Below, piece after piece: positions 15,818 through 24,570 of a stretch of 33,894 nt of DNA. The DNA is from Micromonospora endophytica (GTDB taxonomy: Bacteria; Actinomycetota; Actinomycetes; Mycobacteriales; Micromonosporaceae). Below the pieces are notes generated by a model. It was not told the origin of the DNA, made no database searches, and was given only the letters and a program-made list of their open reading frames with translations. Made by a program: the position numbers and the translations under genes. Numbering within the stretch: the stretch's first letter is position 1; every line of letters begins with the position of its first letter. Location of the stretch: contig NZ_POTX01000037.1 in NCBI RefSeq assembly GCF_003236305.1, forward strand, positions 1-33,894, in the 5' to 3' direction.

Positions 15818-15972
15818 CGTACGCGGCCGACCGCATCTACTCCGAGGTCGCGTACGTCGCCTACCACTTCCACTGGGGCCTGGAGGAGATCCTCGATCTC
15901 GAACACGGCGAACGGCTGCGCTACGTGGCCGAGATCGCCAGCATCAACACCCGCATCAGTCAGGGACGGTGA
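15814..15972 (+). CDS. Small DUF6760-like eCIS protein
   Basis: This 52-aa protein starts at GTG 15814, overlapping the previous stop by four bases (GTGA), a sign of coupled translation. The sequence (DRIYSEVAYVAYHFHWGLEE, then ILDLEHGERLRYVAEIASIN) fits the tiny family found in actinobacterial and cyanobacterial eCIS operons (DUF6760, from memory). The W-x-(x)-EEILDL pattern recalls the second half of phage tail assembly chaperones. It probably acts together with the preceding product during tail assembly. Confidence 0.75.
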   Translation: MTYAADRIYSEVAYVAYHFHWGLEEILDLEHGERLRYVAEIASINTRISQGR

Positions 15973-15976
15973 CCCG

Positions 15977-18838
15977 ATGTGGCGGTGGCCGTGGCGATCA
16001 CCGCGGACCGTGCAGCGGTCCGCCGCGCCGGACGCCACGCCCGACACCGGGTCGACAACTGACCACCCGGCGAAGCGCAGCGAGCCGCCGGCCTGGCAGA
16101 GCCTGCCGCCGATCCAACGGATCACCCCCGACGAGCCACGGTTGAACCTGCCGGAGGCATTCACCGACACGCTGGCGTCCTGGCGCGATCCGTCGTACCT
16201 CGCTCCCCTCGGTCACCTCGTCTCCGGGGCCGAACCCGCCGGCGTGCTGCACGGTGCCGCCGAGCCGGTGACCGCGCCAGCGGAACCAAGCCCAGTCGGA
16301 CAGCCCGCCGCCCAGGAGACGGCGCCGATGCCGCTCGCGACGCCAGCCGCACCGGCACCGCACCGTACGGCCGCCCTGCAACGATCGGTGACCGGCATCC
16401 CGCACGATCCCGCGCCAGCCAGCCCGCATTTCCCCGGCCCAGCCAGCCCGCACAGTTTCGGCCCGGCCACCTCGCCCGACCCGGTGACGAGCAAATCCGG
16501 CCCGGTCACGAGCCACGAGCCGGGCCCGACCAGCGGGTACGACCCGGGCCCGACCACGCCGCAAACGCTCCGGCTGCCGCCGGGGCAGATGCCGGAGCCG
16601 GGGCAGCTGCCGCCGGGGCAGATGCCGGAGCCGGGGCCGATGCCGGAGTTGCCGCTTGCGACGCCGACGCGGCCGGTACCGCTGGAGCCGGTGTCGGTCA
16701 GCCGGCTGCTGACCGCGCCGCCACCACCTGTGCAACTGCACCTGCCCACGGTCAGTCCGCCGAGCACGGTGGCGCAGCGCAGCGTCGCACCGTCCACCGC
16801 CGAGCCGACCGATGTCGAGCAGCCAGCCAGCGAAGAGCTCGGCTCACCCGACGTGCCCACGCTGGGTCGCGAACCCCTTGATCCGGCTCTTTTCGCAGGC
16901 GAGTCATCCGTGCACGATCCGGGCCACAGCGCATCGGCGGACGTAGTAGCACCATCGAGAGCGTCCAGCGGACCGCCGCTCGACCTGGCCGTGCAGCGGA
17001 GTTTGCCAGAGGTCGCGCGACCACCCCGTCGGCTCGGTCTCGGCGAACCCATCGTGTCTCCGTTGCTGCCGCCCCGCGACGCCACGCCGGCACCCGATGC
17101 GATGCAACGCGTGCCGGCCGGCGACAGCCCGTCCCCACCCCCGCTGGTCCACCGGCCGGTCACCGCCAGCCAACCCACGACCAGCCCGACCACCACCAGC
17201 CAACCGACCACCAGCCCGACCACCACCAGCCAACCGACCACCAGCCCGGGCGACGACGACCGGGGCGTGACCGAGAGCAGTGCGAGCACCGGCGAGCAGG
17301 CGGGACTGATCGGAGAGACGTCCGTCTCGCGCCTCGCCGCCGATGCCAGCCCCGGCAGCCCCGGCAGCTCCGAAAGCTCCGAAAGCTCCGAAAGCCCCGA
17401 AAGCTCCGAAAGCTCCGAAAGCTCCGGCCTATTCTCGGCCGACGTCGGTCCCGACACCGACGCCGGTACCCGTACCGGCACTGGCGACGGTTCCCCGACG
17501 TCGATCGGTGACCTGCCGGTTGTTGGTGCACCGGGCAGCCGGAGCACGCCGGACGGCGGTCCGCCCTCGGGTGGGGGTGGATCGCCGACCACCGTGCAGA
17601 CGTTCGTGTCGCCCGACGGCCCGCTGCCCGCCGAGGCACAGGTGACTCCCCTGCTCGGCCAACCGTCCGTAGCGAGGCCGACAAACGACGAGCCGCCGCC
17701 CCGGATCGGCCCGCCGGGACCGGCCGATCCAACCGGCGGGGCAACGGATCCCGGCGTGGGCCGCAGCGCCGGGAGTGCCGATCTGCCAGTGGTGTCCCGA
17801 CTGGCCATGCCCGGATCGACAACCGATGCCCCGGTACGGGCGGCCGGCAGCGCCACGCAGGCCCCACCGGCCGGCAGCGCCACGCAGGCCCCACCGGCCA
17901 CATTCGACGGCGACGCCGCTGCTGCCGCTGGGACGGATGCGTCAACCGGTGGCTCCGATTCTCCCGACGCCGGGTCCGACACTGCCGGCCTGGTTGGTGG
18001 CTACGGCGAACCGCCGGATCAGCCGGACGGTTCGAGTGGGCAGCCCGACAGCGCACCGGCAGCGCTGCCCCTTGTGGTGGCCCGGTTGGTCGGCGACCGC
18101 CCGATCCGGTCGCTGGCCGGGGAGCTACCCGAGCCGGCGGCTCCCGCCGGCCCGAGTGTGCAACGGGTGAGCTGGCAGCACCACGAGGCGCGGCCGGACA
18201 GCGTCCCGCTCACCTACGCCGGGCCGGAGCACTCCCCGCCGCGCACCGAGGCGCGGCTGCCGGCCGTCGTGGGCGGTTCGGCTCCGCGCGAGGCCGGTGG
18301 CGGTCCGCCGGTCCAGCGCTGGGTGGGTGCGCTGCCCGGCTCGCCGCCTTCGTCCGGCCGTTCCGGCTCGGGCGGTGGCAACACCCCGGTCAGCGGCGAC
18401 AGCCCCCCGGTCACCAGCCTCACCAACTCCGGCGGCGGTAGCACCCCGCTGAGGTTCTTCACCAGCGCCGGTAGCGGCGGTGCCCCGATGACGTACCTCG
18501 TCAGCTCCGGGGCGGGCGGCACTGCGGCAGCGTACTCCGATGGGTCGGTCGGGTCGTTGCCGGTGCAGCGGGCCGAACCCACGGCCGTGCCGCCGGACGA
18601 CCCGCCCCCGACGGACCTGCCGCCGCCCGAGCTGCCCGCCGCACCGCCGGCGACCGCGCCGACACCGCCCACCGGTGACGCCACGGCGGCCGGACAACCG
18701 GCCACACCTGGCGCACCCGGTGCCGCAACGGAGCCCGAGGAACTGCTGAAGAAGCTGTACGACCCGCTGCTGCGCCGGTTGAAGACCGAGTTGCGGCTCG
18801 ACCGGGAGCGGCACGGGGTGCTCGGCGGACCGGGCTGA
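15977..18838 (+). CDS. 953-aa disordered, repeat-rich eCIS-operon protein
   Basis: ATG 15977 follows the DUF6760-like stop by 4 bp. Only the ends look folded. The N-terminal ~80 residues include RITPDEPRLNLPEAF and TLASWRDPSYLAPLGHLV. The last ~30 residues, LLKKLYDPLLRRLKTELRLD, form a charged amphipathic helix. Between them are some 830 Pro/Ser/Thr/Gly-rich residues, presumably disordered, with tandem repeats at 16574-16639, 17164-17250, 17368-17426 and 17844-17897. At least nine [V/L/A/M/I]QR tripeptides are spread along it. No family is recognised. The position corresponds to where a tape measure or scaffold could lie, but the long helical pattern of tape measures is absent. It may be a linker/scaffold, cargo adaptor or filler protein. 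Its expression as part of the operon is likely. Confidence 0.7.
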   Translation: MWRWPWRSPRTVQRSAAPDATPDTGSTTDHPAKRSEPPAWQSLPPIQRITPDEPRLNLPEAFTDTLASWRDPSYLAPLGHLVSGAEPAGVLHGAAEPVTAPAEPSPVGQPAAQETAPMPLATPAAPAPHRTAALQRSVTGIPHDPAPASPHFPGPASPHSFGPATSPDPVTSKSGPVTSHEPGPTSGYDPGPTTPQTLRLPPGQMPEPGQLPPGQMPEPGPMPELPLATPTRPVPLEPVSVSRLLTAPPPPVQLHLPTVSPPSTVAQRSVAPSTAEPTDVEQPASEELGSPDVPTLGREPLDPALFAGESSVHDPGHSASADVVAPSRASSGPPLDLAVQRSLPEVARPPRRLGLGEPIVSPLLPPRDATPAPDAMQRVPAGDSPSPPPLVHRPVTASQPTTSPTTTSQPTTSPTTTSQPTTSPGDDDRGVTESSASTGEQAGLIGETSVSRLAADASPGSPGSSESSESSESPESSESSESSGLFSADVGPDTDAGTRTGTGDGSPTSIGDLPVVGAPGSRSTPDGGPPSGGGGSPTTVQTFVSPDGPLPAEAQVTPLLGQPSVARPTNDEPPPRIGPPGPADPTGGATDPGVGRSAGSADLPVVSRLAMPGSTTDAPVRAAGSATQAPPAGSATQAPPATFDGDAAAAAGTDASTGGSDSPDAGSDTAGLVGGYGEPPDQPDGSSGQPDSAPAALPLVVARLVGDRPIRSLAGELPEPAAPAGPSVQRVSWQHHEARPDSVPLTYAGPEHSPPRTEARLPAVVGGSAPREAGGGPPVQRWVGALPGSPPSSGRSGSGGGNTPVSGDSPPVTSLTNSGGGSTPLRFFTSAGSGGAPMTYLVSSGAGGTAAAYSDGSVGSLPVQRAEPTAVPPDDPPPTDLPPPELPAAPPATAPTPPTGDATAAGQPATPGAPGAATEPEELLKKLYDPLLRRLKTELRLDRERHGVLGGPG
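16574..16639 (+). repeat. 33-bp tandem repeat x2 (coding)
   Basis: Two copies of a unit encoding LPPGQMPEPGQ/P lie head to tail inside the 953-aa protein gene. A prime site for slippage that keeps frame. Confidence 0.7.
17164..17250 (+). repeat. 30-bp tandem repeat (TTSQPTTSPT units)
   Basis: About 2.8 copies of a 30-bp unit encode alternating TTSQP and TTSPT blocks. It is an in-frame array inside the disordered protein gene. It is not a CRISPR array, because the units abut without spacers. Confidence 0.75.
17368..17426 (+). repeat. 9-bp microsatellite-like SES repeat
   Basis: Six to seven copies of AGCTCCGAA encode Ser-Glu-Ser (one copy reads PE). This acidic patch lies within the Pro/Ser/Thr-rich region. 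Copy number could vary without frameshift. Confidence 0.75.
17844..17897 (+). repeat. 27-bp exact tandem repeat x2
   Basis: Two identical 27-bp units encode the nine-residue block GSATQAPPA. Their perfect identity suggests a recent duplication. Confidence 0.85.
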
Positions 18839-18893
18839 ACCCCCGATCCCCTGCGCCACCTGCGGAAAAGCGCCGAACGACGAGGAGGAAGGG

Positions 18894-19331
18894 ATGACCA
18901 AGGACGAGGTCGCCGTCGCGATCGCCTTCGTCGTCAAGATCGACGATCAGGATCTCGGCGCGTTCAACACCTGTGACGGGTTGGGCTGCGAGGTGGTGGT
19001 GGAACAGCGCGAGGAGGGCGGCAACAACGGTCATGTCTGGCAGTTGCCGACCCGGATGAAGTTCTCCAACGTCAAGCTCTCCCGCCCCATCACGGCGGAC
19101 AGCACCAAGCTGATGCGCTGGTTCGCCGGCATGGCCAACGGGATAACCCGTAAGACCGCCACCATCGAGGCGCGCACGCTGGAAGGCACGGTGATCGCCC
19201 GCTGGGGGCTGCTCGACGTCATCCCGGTGAAGTGGTCCGGCCCGCAGCTCAACCCGGACAGCCCGAAGGTCGCCGTGGAGACCCTGGAGCTGGCCCACCA
19301 CGGTTTCTTCGGCCCCGGGTCCGGGGGGTGA
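18894..19331 (+). CDS. eCIS inner tube protein 2
   Basis: This 145-aa protein starts at ATG 18894 behind GAGGAGGAAGG. It is a second gp19-like tube paralogue (IAFVVKIDDQDLGAFNTCDG, EQREEGGNNG, RMKFSNVKLSRPITADS, VETLELAHHGFF). In eCIS particles the second tube protein usually forms the adaptor ring between the tube and the spike/baseplate. It lies directly before the LysM baseplate gene, which agrees with that role. The 55-bp gap before it contains only the RBS. Confidence 0.92.
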   Translation: MTKDEVAVAIAFVVKIDDQDLGAFNTCDGLGCEVVVEQREEGGNNGHVWQLPTRMKFSNVKLSRPITADSTKLMRWFAGMANGITRKTATIEARTLEGTVIARWGLLDVIPVKWSGPQLNPDSPKVAVETLELAHHGFFGPGSGG

Positions 19332-19335
19332 GACC

Positions 19336-20106
19336 GTGAGCGCCTCACCTGTCACGTTCACCGCCGCCGGCAGCCCTGTCGGCCGCGGTGGTGGCGCCCC
19401 GCCGCAGCTGACCCACGCCTACCTCCAGTTGCACGAGCCGCCCCGCAACGGCGGCACCGCCTCGCCGGGGCCGAAACTGAGCCAGATCCCGTTCCAGTTC
19501 AACCCCAAGGAGCTGGCGCTCACCAAGACCGCGAAGTGGAAGCGGGACGCGCAGCGCAACGCGAAGAAGAGCGGCGTGCCGGAGTTCACCGGATCGGACC
19601 CGTGCAAGTTGAGCCTGGAGATGTTCTTCGACGCCACCGACACCATGGACAGCTCGGTGGTGAAGCGGGTCGAGGAACTCTTCGCCTGCTGCGTGCCTAC
19701 CGACGCGAGCCGGCAGCAGAAGAAGGGCTCGCCGCCGTGGGTGGTGTTCCACTGGGGCGGCATGGTCGGCTTCCCCTCCTTCGTGGCCAGCGTCAACGCC
19801 AAGTACACCCTGTTCACCCCGGGCGGGACGCCGGTGCGGGCGCTGTGCACGGTGACACTGGAGGAGATCTCCGGTGAGCAGCCGGGGCAGAACCCCACCT
19901 CCGGGGCGCTGGCCGCGCGTGACATCCACGTCGTCGTGGCCGGGGACACCCTGCACTCGGTGGCCTATCAGGCGTACGGGCGGGCGGGGCTGTGGCGGCA
20001 GATCGCCGAGGCCAACGACATCGACGACCCGATGCGGCTGCGCCCCGGCACCGCCCTGCTGGTGCCCGCACCGGAGGAACTGACAGGCGGTGCCCGTGGC
20101 CAATGA
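19336..20106 (+). CDS. LysM-containing baseplate/tube-associated protein (Afp7/gp53-like)
   Basis: This 256-aa protein starts at GTG 19336, 4 bp after the tube 2 stop. The N-terminal half (YLQLHEPPRN, IPFQFNPKELALTKTAKWKR, PCKLSLEMFFDATDTMD) is the conserved eCIS/phage region. The C-terminus, residues about 197-247, is a LysM domain (VVAGDTLHSVAYQAYG, IAEANDIDDPMRLRPG). In contractile tails this protein clamps the tube-end ring to the baseplate, and its LysM serves structure rather than peptidoglycan binding. It overlaps the following VgrG gene by 17 bp. Confidence 0.9.
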   Translation: MSASPVTFTAAGSPVGRGGGAPPQLTHAYLQLHEPPRNGGTASPGPKLSQIPFQFNPKELALTKTAKWKRDAQRNAKKSGVPEFTGSDPCKLSLEMFFDATDTMDSSVVKRVEELFACCVPTDASRQQKKGSPPWVVFHWGGMVGFPSFVASVNAKYTLFTPGGTPVRALCTVTLEEISGEQPGQNPTSGALAARDIHVVVAGDTLHSVAYQAYGRAGLWRQIAEANDIDDPMRLRPGTALLVPAPEELTGGARGQ

Positions 20107-21838
20107 GCAGTTCGCCAACGCTCTCCTGGTCGAGGTGGGCGGCAGTCCGCTGCCCGCGGAGATCGCGGCGCTGCTGACGTACGCGGCGGTGGACGACAGC
20201 CGCAACCTGCCCGACCGGTTCGTGCTGCGTTACCGCGACCCGGACCGCAGCGTGCTGACCAAGGGCGGCTTCACCATCGGCGCGCCGGTGCGGTTGAGCG
20301 TGCAGACCTCCGACCCGGGTGGTCCGGTGCTGCTGCTCACCGGGGAGGTCACCGCCCTCGAGTGCGAGCTGGACGCCACCGGCACCTTCACCGAGGTACG
20401 CGGCCTGGACCTGGCCCACCGGCTGCTGCGCGGCCGTCGGGTCGCCGCGTACCCGGGGATGAGCGTGCCGGACATCGTGCGCAAGGTGGCCCAGCGGGCC
20501 GGGTTGAAGGCGGGCCGGATCGACCCGGTGGCGGGCATCGGCGGCGAGCCGGAGACACAGCTCAGCCAGGACAACGTCAGCGACTGGGCCTTCCTGCACC
20601 GGCTCGCGGAGCTGGTCGGCGCGCAGGTGATGGTGGTCGACGGCGCGTTGCACCTGCGGATGCCCGAGCCGCCGGCCGGTGCGCCGGACACCTCCGCGCG
20701 GGCCACCCAGGATCCGCTGGTGCTGGAGGTCAACCGCAACCTGATCGCGCTGCGGGCCGGCGTCACCGCCACCGCGCAGGTGCCGGAGGTGGGCGCGCGG
20801 GGCTGGGATCCGGCCACCAAGAAGGCGGTGAGCGCCACCGCCGTCCCGAAGGTGCCCGGTGCCGAGGGGATCGGGGTGGACCCGGCCCAGTTGGGCAAGA
20901 AGGTGGGCAGCCCGCCGTACCTGGTCGCCGATCCGACCCTGGGCAGCGACGCCGCGGTCCGGGCCGTCTCCGGGGCGCTCGCCGGTGACCTCGGTGGCGG
21001 TTGTGCCGAGATCGAGGGGGTGGCCAAGGGCAACGCCCGGCTGCGTGCGGGCACGGCGGTGGCGTTGGCCAACATCGGCGAGCCGTTCCAGGGCAAGTAC
21101 GTGCTGACCAGCACCCGGCACCTGTTCAGCCAGGAGGCCGGCTACACCACGGCGTTCACCGTCTCCGGCCGCTCCGACCGCTCGTTCTACGGGCTGACCG
21201 CTGGCGCGACCGCGCCCGAGCGGGTCGGTCAGGGCCTGGTGCCGGCGGTGGTCAGCGACGTGAAGGACCCGAAGAAGCTCGGCCGGGTCCGGCTCACCCT
21301 GCCGTGGCTGGACGAGAAGTACACCACCGGCTGGGCCCGGGTGGTGCAGCCCGGTGCGGGTGCGGACCGGGGGGCGGTGCTGCTGCCGGAGGTCGGTGAC
21401 GAGGTGCTCGTCGGGTTCACCGGCGGCAACCTGGACGCCGCGTACGTCCTCGGTGGACTGCACAACGGCAGGGACGCCCCGCCGAAGCTGGAGACCGACG
21501 TGGTGGACGGCGGCAGCGGGCGGATCGCCGCGCGGGCACTCGTCTCCCGCACCGGCCACCGGTTGGAGCTGCTGGAGGCCGGCAGTGGCCCGGACGGAAT
21601 CCTGATCTCCACCGGGGACCGGAAGTTCACCGTGCGGCTGGACCGCACCGGCAAGCAGATCGAGATCGTCAGCGACGGCAAGGTCAGTGTCCAGGCTCGC
21701 AACGGGATCAGCCTGGACGCCGGCACCGGGTCGCTGGAGCTGGCCGGGCAGCGGGTCACCGTCGCGGCAAAGGGCGACCTGAGCGTCGAGGGGAAGGGCC
21801 CGGTGACCATCCGTGGCGCCGTGGTCCGGATCAACTGA
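20090..21838 (+). CDS. VgrG-like spike protein (Afp8/gp27-gp5 fusion)
   Basis: This 582-aa protein starts at GTG 20090; GTG 20096 is an equally possible start. Residues about 1-350 are the gp27-like ring-forming part (DDSRNLPDRFVLRYRDPD, TEVRGLDLAHRLLRGRR, LHRLAELVGAQVMVVDG). Residues about 382-462 are the gp5 OB-fold (VVSDVKDPKKLGRVRLTLPW, LLPEVGDEVLVGF, AYVLGGLHNG). The C-terminal ~110 residues are the beta-helical needle (KQIEIVSDGKVSVQARNG, LELAGQRVTVAAKGDLS). Trimeric spikes of this type pierce the target membrane and receive the PAAR tip encoded next. No C-terminal toxin extension is present. Confidence 0.95.
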   Translation: MPVANEQFANALLVEVGGSPLPAEIAALLTYAAVDDSRNLPDRFVLRYRDPDRSVLTKGGFTIGAPVRLSVQTSDPGGPVLLLTGEVTALECELDATGTFTEVRGLDLAHRLLRGRRVAAYPGMSVPDIVRKVAQRAGLKAGRIDPVAGIGGEPETQLSQDNVSDWAFLHRLAELVGAQVMVVDGALHLRMPEPPAGAPDTSARATQDPLVLEVNRNLIALRAGVTATAQVPEVGARGWDPATKKAVSATAVPKVPGAEGIGVDPAQLGKKVGSPPYLVADPTLGSDAAVRAVSGALAGDLGGGCAEIEGVAKGNARLRAGTAVALANIGEPFQGKYVLTSTRHLFSQEAGYTTAFTVSGRSDRSFYGLTAGATAPERVGQGLVPAVVSDVKDPKKLGRVRLTLPWLDEKYTTGWARVVQPGAGADRGAVLLPEVGDEVLVGFTGGNLDAAYVLGGLHNGRDAPPKLETDVVDGGSGRIAARALVSRTGHRLELLEAGSGPDGILISTGDRKFTVRLDRTGKQIEIVSDGKVSVQARNGISLDAGTGSLELAGQRVTVAAKGDLSVEGKGPVTIRGAVVRIN

Positions 21839-21885
21839 ACAGCCTCGGGGAGACTCCTCGCGGCGTACCGAAGGGAGAGTGTGCC

Positions 21886-22167
21886 GTGCCACCAGCCGCC
21901 CGCGTCGGCGATCCCACCGCCCACCCCGGGACGGTCGGCGGCCCCGGTGTGCCCACAGTGCTCATCGGCGGGCAACCCGCGGCGACCGTGGGCACCCTGC
22001 ACACCTGCGCCTTCCCGGGCGTCCCACCGCATCCGCCGTCGCCGCTCGTGCCGCCCGGCTGCCCCACGGTGCTCATCGGCGGGCGACCCGCCGCCCGCCT
22101 CGGTGACCTGGCCGGCTGCGGGGCCCCGATCATCGCCGGTTGCCCGACCGTGCTGATCGGCGGGTGA
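21886..22167 (+). CDS. PAAR-domain spike tip protein
   Basis: This 93-aa protein starts at GTG 21886 with AAGGGAGAG upstream. It is a stand-alone PAAR-type tip: an N-terminal AARVGDPTAHPG, three VLIGG turns (two preceded by CPT), and cysteines/histidines placed to bind one metal ion and sharpen the cone. It caps the VgrG-like trimer encoded 47 bp upstream. The length is standard and there is no toxin fusion. Confidence 0.92.
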   Translation: MPPAARVGDPTAHPGTVGGPGVPTVLIGGQPAATVGTLHTCAFPGVPPHPPSPLVPPGCPTVLIGGRPAARLGDLAGCGAPIIAGCPTVLIGG

Positions 22168-22584
22168 ATGGCGATGGCCACCGATTTCGTCGGCGCCGGT
22201 TGGGCCTTTCCGCTGCGTACCGACCCGACCGGCCGGATCGCGCTGGTCCGGGGCGACCGTGAGGTGGTGGAGAGCATCCGGCTGATCCTCGGCACCGCCC
22301 CCGGTGAGCGGCCCGGCCGGCCCGAGTTCGGCTGCGCCATCCACGAGTTGGTGTTCGCCCCCGCCGACCCGTCCACCGCCGGCCAGGTCGCCTACCAGGT
22401 GCGGCTGGCGTTGGAGCGGTGGGAGCCCCGGATCGAGCTGGACGACGTGCTCGTCGACTTCGCCGACGCCGCCCGCGGCACCCTGCACATCGACATCCGC
22501 TACCGGCTGCGGCAGGACAACGACCCGCGCAACCTGGTCTTCCCGTTCTATGTGATCCCCGCGCACGACCCGGGAGCCGAGTGA
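22168..22584 (+). CDS. Baseplate wedge protein, gp25/GPW family
   Basis: This 138-aa protein begins at ATG 22168, immediately after the PAAR stop; ATG 22174 is an alternative. Family motifs seen are GWAFPLRTDPTGRIALV, VVESIRLILGTAPGER, PEFGCAIHELVFAP and the final LVFPFYVI strand. In T4-type tails gp25 nucleates sheath assembly at the baseplate by presenting a sheath-like handshake strand. The stop and the next start share one base (TGATG). Confidence 0.93.
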   Translation: MAMATDFVGAGWAFPLRTDPTGRIALVRGDREVVESIRLILGTAPGERPGRPEFGCAIHELVFAPADPSTAGQVAYQVRLALERWEPRIELDDVLVDFADAARGTLHIDIRYRLRQDNDPRNLVFPFYVIPAHDPGAE

Positions 22585-24539
22585 TGGCCCTGCCCGCACC
22601 GAACCTTGACGACCGCCGCTTCCAGGATCTGGTGGACGACGCCAAACGCCTGGTGCAGCGGCGCTGCCCGGAATGGACCGACCACAACGTCTCCGATCCG
22701 GGGGTGACCCTGATCGAGACGTTCGCGTACCTGGTCGACCAGCTGCTCTACCGGCTCAACCGGGTGCCGGACCGGCACTACGTGAAGTTCCTCGACCTGC
22801 TCGGCATCACCCCCTTCCCGCCGGCGGTGGCCTCGACCGACGTCACGTTCTGGCTCTCCGCGCCGCGTGACGCGCCGGTCGTGGTGCCCGCCGGCACGCA
22901 CGTGGCCACCGTCCGGGCCGAGAACGTCGAACCGGTGACCTTCGAGACGTTGCACGAGCTGAGCGTGCCGCCGTGCCGACTGCGCAAGGTGCTGACCGTG
23001 CCGGCCGGGGGTCAGCCCAGCGACCGCACCGGCGACCTGGGCGGCGCGAGCCGGGTGCCGGCGTTCGCCGACCCGCCGGCGGCCGACGACGCGGTGCTGT
23101 TCGGGCTCGACGAGCCGGTGCCCGGCTGCGCGGTGCTGCTCACCATGGACTGGTCGGTTTCCGGGCGTGGGGTGGACCCGACGAACCCGCCGCTGGTGTG
23201 GGAGGCGCTGACCGACGACGGCTGGGTGGAGTGTCCGGTGGAACGGGACACCACTGGCGCGCTCAACCGGGCCGGCGAGGTGGTGTTGCACGTACCGGCC
23301 GGGCACAGCGCCACGGTGGTCGCGCGGCACCGGGGCGGCTGGTTGCGGTGCCGGCTGCGCCAGCCCACCGCCGGGCAGCCGTTCTTCAACGCCCCGCCGC
23401 TGCTGGGCCGGGCCGAGGCGGCCACCATCGGCGGCACCGTGGCGGCCTGCCACGCGGAGCTGATCGACGGGGAGACACTGGGTGCCGCCGAGGGGGTGCC
23501 CGGGCAGGTGTTCACGGTGCAACGGGCGCCGATCGTGGCCGCGGACGGGGCGATCGAGATCGAGGTGAGCACCGTCGAGGGCTGGCAGACCTGGCGGGAG
23601 GTGCCGAGTTTCGCCGACTCAGGGCCCGAGGACCGGCATGTCTGCGTGGACCGGACCAGCGGCGAGGTCCGGTTCGGACCGGCGGTCCGGCAGCCTGACG
23701 GCACGATCAGCCAGCACGGGGCGGTGCCGCCGAAGGGTGCGGTGGTGCGGGTTCCGGCGTACCGGACCGGTGGTGGCCGGCAGGGCAACGTGGCCGCACG
23801 GACGCTCAGCGTGCTGCGTGACCCGGTGCCGTTCGTGTCGACGGTGACCAACCGGGCCGCGGCCACCGGCGGGGTGGACGGCGAGTCGCTGGCCGAGACG
23901 TCGGTACGAGGGCCGCTGACCCTGCGGACCCGGGAACGGGCGGTCACCGCCGAGGACTACGAGCAGTTGGCCCGGCAGGCCGCGCCGGAGGTGCAGCGGG
24001 TGCGCTGCGTACCGGCGGCGGGTGACTCGCACGCGGTGCGGGTGCTTGTCGTACCGGCGCTCGGTGAGCACCGCGACGCCGACGACGACGCGGCCCGGTT
24101 CGCCGCGCTGCGGCCCCGCGACGAGATCCTGGAACGGATCGGCACCTTCCTCGACTCCCGCCGCTGTGTCGGTGCCCGGCTGCTCGTGGAACCGCCGTTC
24201 TACCAGGGGGTCACGGTGGTTGCCCAGGTCCGCGCCCGGCCCCGGGCCGGCGGTTCCGGCGCCGAGCTGCGCCGCCGGGCGGTGCGGGCCCTCTACGACT
24301 ACCTGGACCCGGTGCGGGGTGGGCCCGACGGCACCGGCTGGCCGTTCGGGCGGCCGGTGCAGTCCGGCGAGCTGCACGCGGTGCTGCAACGCGTCGCCGG
24401 GGTCGATCTGGTGGAGGAGGTACGGCTCTTCGGTGCCGACCCGACCAGCGGCGAACGCGGTGAGGCGGTGCAGCGCCTCGAACTCGACGTCAACGCCCTC
24501 GCCTTCTCCTACGGCCACCAGGTGCGGGTCACCGGGTGA
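22584..24539 (+). CDS. Baseplate J/gp6-like assembly protein (Afp11-type)
   Basis: This 651-aa protein starts at ATG 22584, sharing a base with the gp25 stop. The N-terminus (PNLDDRRFQDLVDDAKRL, VSDPGVTLIETFAYLVDQLL) is the wedge-forming region of the 'putative baseplate assembly protein' family. The middle is beta-rich, and residues about 450-650 contain the J-like end (TLRTRERAVTAEDYEQLARQ, RRRAVRALYDYLDPV, LHAVLQRVAGVDLVEEV). It dimerises around the hub as the iris that triggers sheath contraction. This is the only J-type gene in the operon, whereas T4-like baseplates often need more wedge parts. Confidence 0.93.
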   Translation: MALPAPNLDDRRFQDLVDDAKRLVQRRCPEWTDHNVSDPGVTLIETFAYLVDQLLYRLNRVPDRHYVKFLDLLGITPFPPAVASTDVTFWLSAPRDAPVVVPAGTHVATVRAENVEPVTFETLHELSVPPCRLRKVLTVPAGGQPSDRTGDLGGASRVPAFADPPAADDAVLFGLDEPVPGCAVLLTMDWSVSGRGVDPTNPPLVWEALTDDGWVECPVERDTTGALNRAGEVVLHVPAGHSATVVARHRGGWLRCRLRQPTAGQPFFNAPPLLGRAEAATIGGTVAACHAELIDGETLGAAEGVPGQVFTVQRAPIVAADGAIEIEVSTVEGWQTWREVPSFADSGPEDRHVCVDRTSGEVRFGPAVRQPDGTISQHGAVPPKGAVVRVPAYRTGGGRQGNVAARTLSVLRDPVPFVSTVTNRAAATGGVDGESLAETSVRGPLTLRTRERAVTAEDYEQLARQAAPEVQRVRCVPAAGDSHAVRVLVVPALGEHRDADDDAARFAALRPRDEILERIGTFLDSRRCVGARLLVEPPFYQGVTVVAQVRARPRAGGSGAELRRRAVRALYDYLDPVRGGPDGTGWPFGRPVQSGELHAVLQRVAGVDLVEEVRLFGADPTSGERGEAVQRLELDVNALAFSYGHQVRVTG

Positions 24540-24570
24540 GCGGCCGGATCATCGAGGTGAGGAGGGGTTG

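Noticed and set aside
17164..17250. CRISPR-like short repeats
   Set aside because: Units abut without spacers, stay in frame and encode a Thr/Ser/Pro block inside a CDS.
16213..17982. Minus-strand frame of 589 codons rich in Ser/Gly/Val
   Set aside because: It mirrors the disordered 953-aa protein gene. The plus strand has operon position and folded end segments in its favour.
19814..21892. Minus-strand frame of 692 codons
   Set aside because: It is antisense to the LysM and VgrG genes, and its His/Arg/Gln/Gly-rich translation has no recognisable domain.
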